Assembly (NCBI RefSeq): GCF_033025475.1
Contig: NZ_CP130322.1
Span: 496,001 to 560,000, forward strand
DNA: 64,000 nt
Reading direction: 5' to 3'
DNA from: Sphingomonas sp. C3-2
Lineage (GTDB): Bacteria; Pseudomonadota; Alphaproteobacteria; Sphingomonadales; Sphingomonadaceae
Within the stretch, counting starts at the first letter, position 1, and each line of letters begins with the position of its first letter. The notes beneath the pieces were generated by a model. That model ran no database searches. It had not been told where the DNA came from and was given only the letters and a program-made list of their open reading frames with translations. Both the position numbers and the translations under genes were made by a program. Positions 58,032-64,000 of the stretch are shown piece by piece.

Positions 58032-59839
58032 AAGCGGGTCAGCGCCTCTGCCGCGATCATCCGTGCCTCCGCCTCAAGCCCCACCTGCCGCAATGCGGAG
58101 ACGATATGGTAGAGATGCGCCGCCGGCACATGCTGCCATTCGCGCGTCTGCATGCCGACAGCCGCCAGCAGCGCGACCGTGCCCTGCTGGCCATTCGCGG
58201 CAGCCCGGCCAAGCAGATTGCTCCACTTGCTGGTCCGCGCGATATCGGTGTTCAGATCGGCCGCGATGCCCTGCGCGTCTTGAAGGCTGATGCGCCCCAG
58301 ACCGGCGAGCGCCGCGATAAACAACGCGCCCTTATGCGGATCGACGCTGCCCGCATAATCGCCCGCGCGCCCCGCATTGACGGCCACGCGGGGTCGCTGC
58401 GAACCGACCGCGAGCAACGCCCAACCATCGTCCGAATCCCCAACGACACGCGACCAAAGGTCCGCGCGGTTGTCGAGCCCGGCGGCATACATCGACGCCA
58501 GCAGCAACGGCGTGTCATCCGCCAGATCGGCGGACGCCGGAACGCGGCCCGCCGCTCGGGCGGTCAGGATCAGGCCGGCAAAACGCGCCTGCGCGTCTTC
58601 GCCATTGCCCCAAAGATCGCGCATCGCCGCCATACGATCATCGATATCGGCCGCTGCATAGGCATCACGCAGCTTGATCATCGGCGTGCCCGCGATTTCG
58701 GACGGATCGGTCCGATCGAGCAGGCCGCCATAGAGATCGACCAGCGCCGCGCTGGAAAGCACGCCCAGCACCGCCGCATCGCGCCCGGCGCCCAGCAATT
58801 CGCTGTCAGGCAGGAAAGGCGCGCGAATGCGCCAGCCCTGCACCTGCGGGCCCACCGTCTTGAACAGGCGCTCGGGGATAGGCACGTTCACCGCCGCGGC
58901 CAAGCCGTAGCGCCAGCTATTGAGCGTGTTGACCTTATCCCACTCGATCGTCACCGAGCGGCGGCCATTGGCCCCTGCCCCGACGACCTTTTCGGCCAGC
59001 AAAAGATCGATCGTCCGGCGCCCGCGCAGCCGTGTGTTGCGCGCCTGTTCGATGGCGGCGGTGGCCGTACCGGGTTCGCCCGACAGCGCCGCACACATCG
59101 CGCGTGCGAGCATCCAGCCGGTATCGCGGCTGACGGCGGAGGCCGGTTCGACAAGCGGGCAGAGCCCTGCCGGATCACCCAGCGCCAACTGGGTCTGCAT
59201 CGCGACCGCGAACAGCCACGGCGAATATTGGTTCGCATCGACACTTTGGATGAGCAACCGGGCGGAATCCGCCTCACCCATGCGCAAAAGCAGCCATGCG
59301 CGTTCGGCAACCCAATCGGGCGCACTTACGCCCGAGGGCGTCGGCACATTGGAAAGCAGCGCCCGGCGCAGCAGGATCGATTCCCAGCGCGACGGCAGCG
59401 GCGCGTTCAGCCGCCGCATCAGATGAACGAGCGCGCGCCCATCGGTTCCGGCAAAGGCGTCGTCGCCCAGCCCGCCCGTGCTGCGATAAAGCGGCCCAAC
59501 CGCGCCCAGCGGGCGCACAGGTTCGGGCGGAAGAAGCGATGCGAACGCATCTTCGGGCAGTGCCTCCCCATCAGCACCAGGTTCAGCGGCGGGAAGCGTT
59601 TCAGCGGGGTTCGCGGCATTGGACGGCGGTGCAACAGGCGCGGCCGGTGCAGTCGGAGAAGCCCCGCGATCGGGCGTGGAAGGCGCCTGCTGTGGCGGCG
59701 GCGCGCTTGCCGGATCGCCGAAGCCGGGCGGCAACAACGATTCGGGCGCTTCCTGCCCCAGGGCGGGAAGGCCGACCAGAATGCCGGCGCCGGCAAATGC
59801 CAGCGCGAATGCCGATGCCTTATTGCGCCAGAGTTTCAT
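58028..59839 (-). CDS. Large exported TPR-like/proline-rich protein of the xerD-aroK region
   Basis: A 603-residue protein with a signal peptide (AFALAFAGAGILVGLPALGQ), then a long proline/alanine-rich linker (about 35-95), then a helical array rich in L and A with TPR-like spacing (WVAERAWLLLRMGEADSARL; MQTQLALGDPAGLCPLVE). No enzymatic motif is seen. The frame could start earlier but the ATG at 59839 gives the signal peptide. It overlaps the 45-residue membrane gene upstream by 20 bases and xerD by four. Found at the same place in related genomes by my recollection of the gene order; role unknown. Confidence 0.78.
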   Translation of the reverse strand: MKLWRNKASAFALAFAGAGILVGLPALGQEAPESLLPPGFGDPASAPPPQQAPSTPDRGASPTAPAAPVAPPSNAANPAETLPAAEPGADGEALPEDAFASLLPPEPVRPLGAVGPLYRSTGGLGDDAFAGTDGRALVHLMRRLNAPLPSRWESILLRRALLSNVPTPSGVSAPDWVAERAWLLLRMGEADSARLLIQSVDANQYSPWLFAVAMQTQLALGDPAGLCPLVEPASAVSRDTGWMLARAMCAALSGEPGTATAAIEQARNTRLRGRRTIDLLLAEKVVGAGANGRRSVTIEWDKVNTLNSWRYGLAAAVNVPIPERLFKTVGPQVQGWRIRAPFLPDSELLGAGRDAAVLGVLSSAALVDLYGGLLDRTDPSEIAGTPMIKLRDAYAAADIDDRMAAMRDLWGNGEDAQARFAGLILTARAAGRVPASADLADDTPLLLASMYAAGLDNRADLWSRVVGDSDDGWALLAVGSQRPRVAVNAGRAGDYAGSVDPHKGALFIAALAGLGRISLQDAQGIAADLNTDIARTSKWSNLLGRAAANGQQGTVALLAAVGMQTREWQHVPAAHLYHIVSALRQVGLEAEARMIAAEALTRL

Positions 59840-59957
59840 TCGCGACCGGCTTTTCCACCCGGGTTTGCGGCTTTTCGCTGGCAAGCGTGGACAGGAAATA
59901 CAGCCCGCCGCCAATGACGACGAGGAGAATGACAAGGTTCCGGATCAGACGCGACAT
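59820..59957 (-). CDS. 45-residue single-span membrane protein
   Basis: A very small membrane protein: MSRLIRNLVILLVVIGGGLY as a basic start and membrane helix, followed by a polar tail ending VEKPVANETLAQ. AGGA lies a few bases before the ATG at 59957; an open frame further upstream is ignored. Its end overlaps the start of the 603-residue exported protein by 20 bases, suggesting coupled synthesis. It is divergent from aroK, whose start is 98 bases away. The function is unknown. Confidence 0.72.
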   Translation of the reverse strand: MSRLIRNLVILLVVIGGGLYFLSTLASEKPQTRVEKPVANETLAQ

Positions 59958-60055
59958 GAATTTCCTATGCGTTGCGGGGGCAATCACGGCAAGTGTGAAG
60001 CGATATGTCACGGCCTTTTGCCCCATGGCAACGGTGTGTGTATAGCCCCCGGTCA

Positions 60056-60610
60056 ATGCAGACCGAACACGTCATCATCACGCCGCCGCTCGACCGCCCC
60101 ATCGTGCTTGTGGGGCTGATGGGCGTTGGCAAATCGACCGTGGGCAAGCGGCTGGCCGTGCGCCTCGACATCCCCTTCGTCGATGCCGATCATGAGATCG
60201 AGGAAGCCGCCGGGCTGGCGATCCCCGAGATATTCGACCGTTACGGCGAATCCTATTTCCGTGACGGCGAACGCCGCGTGATCGCCCGGCTGGTCGACGG
60301 CCAACCCAAGGTGATCGCAACGGGCGGCGGCGCCTTCATGCAGGATGAAACCCGCCAGTTGATCCTCGAAAAGTCGCTGGCGATCTGGCTGGATGCCGAC
60401 ATCTCCGTTCTGGCCCACCGTGTGGGCAAGCGCGACAATCGCCCGCTGCTGCGCGGAAAGGATCCTGCCACGGTGCTTACCGAACTGGCCGCGATCCGGA
60501 ACCCGGTCTACGCGCAGGCCCCGATCCATATCCGCAGCCAGCCCGCACCGCACGACATTACCGTCGACAAGATTCTGAACGCCCTGCAGGGAAGAAAAAC
60601 AGACCAATGA
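60056..60610 (+). CDS. aroK: Shikimate kinase
   Basis: Phosphorylates shikimate in the aromatic amino-acid pathway. The 184-residue protein has Walker A in LVGLMGVGKSTVGKRLA, shikimate-binding DADHEIEEAAG, the arginine in RDGERRVIARL and GGGAF, and the lid RDNRPLLRGKDPA. The ATG at 60056 gives the normal N terminus. It overlaps aroB by four bases. Confidence 0.96.
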   Translation: MQTEHVIITPPLDRPIVLVGLMGVGKSTVGKRLAVRLDIPFVDADHEIEEAAGLAIPEIFDRYGESYFRDGERRVIARLVDGQPKVIATGGGAFMQDETRQLILEKSLAIWLDADISVLAHRVGKRDNRPLLRGKDPATVLTELAAIRNPVYAQAPIHIRSQPAPHDITVDKILNALQGRKTDQ

Positions 60611-61704
60611 CCATCGTTCCCGTCGCGCTGGATGCGCGCAGCTATGACGTCCGAATCGAAAATGGTGCGCTGGACCGGGCCGGTGAACTGCTATCCCCGT
60701 GGATCCGCCGCAACCGCGCGGTCATCATCACCGATGCGCACGTGGCCGAACATCAGTTGCCCCGCCTTCAGGCCACGCTGGCCGGTATCGAACAGCATGT
60801 CATCACGCTGCCCGCCGGCGAGGCGACGAAATGCTGGGCGCAGCTTGAAGCGCTGACCGACCGGCTGCTCGAACTCGAAGTCGAGCGCGGCGACAATATC
60901 ATCGCGCTGGGCGGCGGCGTGATCGGCGATCTTGTCGGCTTCGCGGCATCGATCCTGAAACGCGGCTGCGGCTTCATCCAGATTCCGACGACGCTGCTCT
61001 CGCAGGTCGACAGTTCGGTTGGCGGCAAGACCGCGATCAACAGCCGCGCCGGAAAGAACCTGATCGGCGCCTTTCACCAGCCGCGCTTCGTGCTGATCGA
61101 TCCCGATGTGCTGGATACGCTGCCGCTGCGCGAACAGCGCGCCGGTTATGCCGAAGTCGTCAAATACGGTCTGATCAACGATGCGGAATTCTTTGGCTGG
61201 TGCGAGGAAAACGGCCCAGCATTGCTGGCCGGCGATGCCGCCGCACGCAGCCATGCGATCGAAAAGAGCGTGGCCGCAAAGGCGCGGATCGTGATCGCGG
61301 ACGAGCGCGAGACCGCCGATCTGCGCGCGCTGTTGAACCTTGGCCATACGTTCGGGCACGCACTGGAAGCCGAAACCGGTTTTTCAGACACATTGCTCCA
61401 CGGTGAGGGTGTGGCCGCCGGTATGGCGCTCGCATACCGCTTTTCCGCCGCACAGGGGCTATGCCCCGCCGAGGATGCGGAACGCGTGGCGGCACATCTG
61501 CGCGCGATGGGGCTGCCCGACGGGCTGAAAGCGGCGGGGATCAGCGCAAGCGGCGAAACGCTGGTCGAGCACATGCTCCACGACAAGAAGATGGCGGCAG
61601 GCACCCTGCCCTTCATCCTCGCGCGTGGGATCGGCCAGTCCTATGTCGACAAGCAGGTCTCGCTGGCCGACGTGGCGGCGTTCCTCAACGCGGAACCGCG
61701 CTGA
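60607..61704 (+). CDS. aroB: 3-dehydroquinate synthase
   Basis: Second step of the shikimate pathway, making 3-dehydroquinate from DAHP with NAD and a divalent metal. The 365-residue protein has GGGVIGDLVGFAASI, IPTTLLSQVDSSVGGKTAIN, and the metal histidines in LNLGHTFGHALEAE and LLHGEGVAAGMALA. The ATG overlaps the aroK stop. Together they form a two-gene operon facing DUF423 at their 3' end. Confidence 0.97.
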   Translation: MTIVPVALDARSYDVRIENGALDRAGELLSPWIRRNRAVIITDAHVAEHQLPRLQATLAGIEQHVITLPAGEATKCWAQLEALTDRLLELEVERGDNIIALGGGVIGDLVGFAASILKRGCGFIQIPTTLLSQVDSSVGGKTAINSRAGKNLIGAFHQPRFVLIDPDVLDTLPLREQRAGYAEVVKYGLINDAEFFGWCEENGPALLAGDAAARSHAIEKSVAAKARIVIADERETADLRALLNLGHTFGHALEAETGFSDTLLHGEGVAAGMALAYRFSAAQGLCPAEDAERVAAHLRAMGLPDGLKAAGISASGETLVEHMLHDKKMAAGTLPFILARGIGQSYVDKQVSLADVAAFLNAEPR

Positions 61705-61707
61705 GGA

Positions 61708-62037
61708 TCAGTGCCGCAGCGCGGTGAAGGCCAGCCAGAGCCACCCGACAATCAACAGCGTGCCTCCAATCGGCGTGATCGCGCCGAACCAGCGGGGCGC
61801 GCCAAGCGCCATCGCATAGAGCGTGAATGCAAAGATCGCGGCCCCCACGAGGAAGGCGATCGCGGGCCCCTTGCTGCCCAGCCGATCGAGCACCGCCAGC
61901 GCGGCGACGGCGTGGATAAGTTGATAGCTTGCCCCGGTCTTCAGCCATTCGGCGGCTTCACCCGAAGCGCCGTGCGCGCCAAAGGCCCCCGCCGCCACGG
62001 CAATTCCCCCCGACAGGGCGATCAACGCCAGCCACAT
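61708..62037 (-). CDS. DUF423 family small membrane protein
   Basis: A 109-residue inner-membrane protein of DUF423 with four helices: the N-terminal ALIALSGGIAVAAGAFGAHG, AVAALAVL, AIAFLVGAAIFAFTLYAMAL and the final PIGGTLLIVGWLWLAF. The function of the family is unknown. The ATG at 62037 overlaps the kefB stop (TGATG); a GTG at 62046 is possible. It ends three bases from aroB on the other strand. Confidence 0.9.
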   Translation of the reverse strand: MWLALIALSGGIAVAAGAFGAHGASGEAAEWLKTGASYQLIHAVAALAVLDRLGSKGPAIAFLVGAAIFAFTLYAMALGAPRWFGAITPIGGTLLIVGWLWLAFTALRH

Positions 62038-63809
62038 CAGCCACACTCCCCTCTGTTCATCGGATTGCCCGGCCGGAACATCATTTCCTTGGCCGCATAG
62101 AGATCACCCGCCTCCGCCTGCTTCTCCAGCCGTGCCAGATCGCGGCGGCGATATTCGACCTCAATCTCGTCGATGCGGTCGGACGCGATATCGAGTTCGC
62201 GGAGCGCCTCGCGCCCGACGGTTACCGCCGATTCGAAGATTTCACGCACGGTCCCGGCAGCGCCCGCCCGGCTGAACTGGATAAGCTGGCGCCGATCAAA
62301 GGCGCGCATCAGGAAACGCGCGTCCGGAAAGGCATGGGTGATGCTTTCGAGCTGTTCGCCATTGAAACTGCGGTCATCAATGCAGAAGACGATCAGACGC
62401 GCCTTGTCCGCCCCAGCCTTGCGCAAAAGATCGATCCGGCGACCATCGCCATAATAGACCTTGAGCCCGAAGGTGCTCGACAACTGGATCTGGCTGGGCT
62501 TGCGATCGATAAGCGTGACGGCGATCCCCTCCGCCATCAGCATCTGCGCGACAGTCTGCCCAAACCGGCCATAGCCGATGACGAGCGCGCGTGCCTGCGA
62601 TGCGGCTTCGGGGCCATCGAGATCGTCGGTCGCGTCACCCGTCTTTTCAAAGCGGCGCGCGAGCGCGAGCAGGAACGGTGTCGTCGCCATCGACAGCGTG
62701 ACCACCGCGCTGAACAGGCTGGCGGCCTGCGGCTCGATCAGCAGCGCATCCTGCGCCTGGGTAAAGAGCACGAAACCGAATTCGCCGCCCTGGCTGAGCA
62801 ACAGACCAAGGCTGAACGCCAGCCGGTTGCCAAAGCCAAAGGCGCGCGCCAGCAGGAAGATGACCAGCGTCTTGGTGATGACGAGCGCGGCTGCCATGCC
62901 GATGACATAGACCGGATAGGTGAGCACCGCCTGGACATCGAGCACCATGCCAACCGCGAGGAAGAATAGCCCGAGCAGGATCGAACGGAACGGCTCGACA
63001 TCGCTTTCAATCTCATGCCGATAGGGTGAATCCGCGAGCATCACCCCGGCCACGAACGCGCCTAGCGCGGCGGACAGATGCAGCATTTCCATGAGCGCGG
63101 ACGCCGCAAAGACCGTGAACAGCCCGATCACGACGAAAAGCTCGCGTTCGCCGAGATGCCCGACCAGCCGCAAGAGCGGCGTCAGAATGAAGCGACCGGC
63201 AAGCACCAGACCGATGATCGCCACCACCGTATAGATGCCAAGCAGCCAGCCCGGCGGTGCGCTGGGATCCGCGGGCGCGCGCGACAGTGCGGCGATGATC
63301 GTGATCAGCGGAATGATCGCGAGATCCTGGAACAACAGGATCGAAAAGGCGCGCTCCCCAAAGGCGGTGTTGATCCGCCCGGAGGATTTGAGGCTGGGAA
63401 GCACCTGCGCGGTCGACGAAAGCGCAAGCGGCAGCCCGAGCGCGATGGCCGCCCCCCAAGTGAAACTGGACGACAGGTAAACCACGCCCGTGATCGCGAT
63501 GCCGCAGAGCACGACCTGCGCCATCCCGATCGCGAAAATCTCCTTTCGAAGCCGCCACAGTCGCGCAAGATTGAGTTCGAGCCCGACGATGAAGAGCAGC
63601 AGGACGATGCCGATTTCGGCGATATCGAGCTTGGATTCCCCGCCCCCGACAAGACCGAGCACATGCGGCCCAATCACCACGCCCGCGACAAGATAGCCAA
63701 GCACCGCGCCCAGCCCCAGCCGCCGGAACAGCATGACGGAGAAGAGCGCCGCGCCCAGCAGCACTACCCCTTCCTTGAGAAGCAGGTCTGCAGGGGCTTC
63801 AGCGGTCAT
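62037..63809 (-). CDS. CPA2-family cation:proton antiporter with RCK domain (Kef-like)
   Basis: A 590-residue membrane antiporter, K+ or Na+ for protons, like KefB/KefC. Twelve or thirteen membrane helices span residues 1-385 (GIVLLLFIVGLELNLARLWR; LGLPLALSSTAQVL; GYLVAGVVIG). The RCK/TrkA-N domain begins near 405 (ALVIGYGRFGQTVAQML) and binds NAD(H) or nucleotide. The C terminus lacks the glutathione-gated Kef motif that I could verify, so Kef is only a type. It overlaps by one base the genes on each side. Confidence 0.93.
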   Translation of the reverse strand: MTAEAPADLLLKEGVVLLGAALFSVMLFRRLGLGAVLGYLVAGVVIGPHVLGLVGGGESKLDIAEIGIVLLLFIVGLELNLARLWRLRKEIFAIGMAQVVLCGIAITGVVYLSSSFTWGAAIALGLPLALSSTAQVLPSLKSSGRINTAFGERAFSILLFQDLAIIPLITIIAALSRAPADPSAPPGWLLGIYTVVAIIGLVLAGRFILTPLLRLVGHLGERELFVVIGLFTVFAASALMEMLHLSAALGAFVAGVMLADSPYRHEIESDVEPFRSILLGLFFLAVGMVLDVQAVLTYPVYVIGMAAALVITKTLVIFLLARAFGFGNRLAFSLGLLLSQGGEFGFVLFTQAQDALLIEPQAASLFSAVVTLSMATTPFLLALARRFEKTGDATDDLDGPEAASQARALVIGYGRFGQTVAQMLMAEGIAVTLIDRKPSQIQLSSTFGLKVYYGDGRRIDLLRKAGADKARLIVFCIDDRSFNGEQLESITHAFPDARFLMRAFDRRQLIQFSRAGAAGTVREIFESAVTVGREALRELDIASDRIDEIEVEYRRRDLARLEKQAEAGDLYAAKEMMFRPGNPMNRGECG

Positions 63810-64000
63810 CAGTTCTTATCCCTTGCCTTGTGCGCCGCCTCGGCCGCTGCCTCGAAAGCAAGGCGGATGGACGCATGACGCGCGCTGTGCGGTCGCGCGG
63901 CCGCAAAAATATCAAGCCCCGGCCAGTCGCCCGGATCGTCCCGCTCGCCCGCCAGATAAGCCGCAAGCGCCGCGCTGGCGGTATCAAGTTCTTCGGCCGT
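63809..64000 (-). CDS. C-terminal end of a probable iron-sulfur cluster scaffold (NifU/IscU-like) protein, 5' part outside window
   Basis: The last 63 codons of a gene that starts to the right of the window. The visible residues include AALAAYLAGERDDPGDWPGL and the terminal HSARHASIRLAFEAAAEAAH followed by KARDKN. They resemble the end of the IscU-like scaffold proteins found next to Kef-type genes in sphingomonads (arginine-rich RHxxIxLxxEAA); the assignment is tentative because the cysteines are not in view. The stop (63811-63809) overlaps the kefB-like start by one base (TGATG). Confidence 0.6.
   Translation of the reverse strand, partial: TAEELDTASAALAAYLAGERDDPGDWPGLDIFAAARPHSARHASIRLAFEAAAEAAHKARDKN

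Overview
The window is chromosomal DNA of a GC-rich alphaproteobacterium, most likely a member of the Sphingomonadales. Pointers are the small histidine phosphotransferase ChpT beside a chemotaxis operon, an RpoH-type sigma factor with an intact RpoH box, two large TonB-dependent receptors, abundant ATGA/GTGA overlaps, and the accA-xerD-(lipoprotein-like TPR protein)-aroK-aroB block. The genus cannot be decided from the sequence. No insertion sequence, prophage, CRISPR array or integron was seen; most of the window is housekeeping chromosome with a few accessory islands.

Layout. 0-4.6 kb: a truncated superoxide dismutase gene, then a phage-shock (Psp) envelope-stress locus in which the divergent activator gene pspF faces a textbook sigma-54 promoter. 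The operon begins with a 53-residue exported peptide, continues with pspA-pspB-pspC, and is extended by four further small membrane/coiled-coil proteins. 4.6-10.4 kb: sufE, a 2Fe-2S ferredoxin, a J-domain protein, a large periplasmic TPR protein, the RNase P RNA gene, a DUF983 protein, an AmpD-like amidase and a DMT transporter. 10.4-16.3 kb: cheA-cheW-cheY-cheB-cheR plus chpT, all leftward. 16.4-23.3 kb: JAMM peptidase, rluD, rpoH, a beta-barrel protein, an M17 aminopeptidase, MarR, NlpC/P60 and argC. 23.4-27.8 kb: fabD-fabG-acpP-fabF-mltG, leftward. 27.9-33.9 kb: a TolC/MacA/split-MacB export operon and a diguanylate cyclase.

34-36 kb: rpsF-rpsR-rplI and folE. 36-40.6 kb: a TonB receptor behind a long repeat-rich promoter region, then an ArsR/BigR-like repressor with a striking palindromic operator and a two-part YeeE/YedE transporter. 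40.7-42.7 kb: a polyprenyl-phosphate-type glycosyltransferase and an odd epimerase with a probable CTG start and no YxxxK lysine. 42.8-50.0 kb: an accessory cluster (AraC, SDR, EthD-like protein, TetR, two SnoaL-like proteins, TonB receptor) that looks like uptake and catabolism of an unidentified, probably hydrophobic, compound; it stops at a tRNA-Arg(CCT) gene. 50.2-64 kb: housekeeping genes again (DUF1178, nitrilase, grxC, comF, a methyltransferase, NUDIX, two Flp pilins, an M48 protease, accA, xerD, aroK, aroB, DUF423, a Kef-type antiporter, and the end of a probable Fe-S scaffold gene).

The least ordinary parts are the extended psp operon, the promoter architecture of the two TonB-receptor regions, the TetR operator with a 19-codon leader frame translationally coupled to a SnoaL gene, and the glycosyltransferase/epimerase pair. 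Functions of the accessory cluster are inferred from family and context only.
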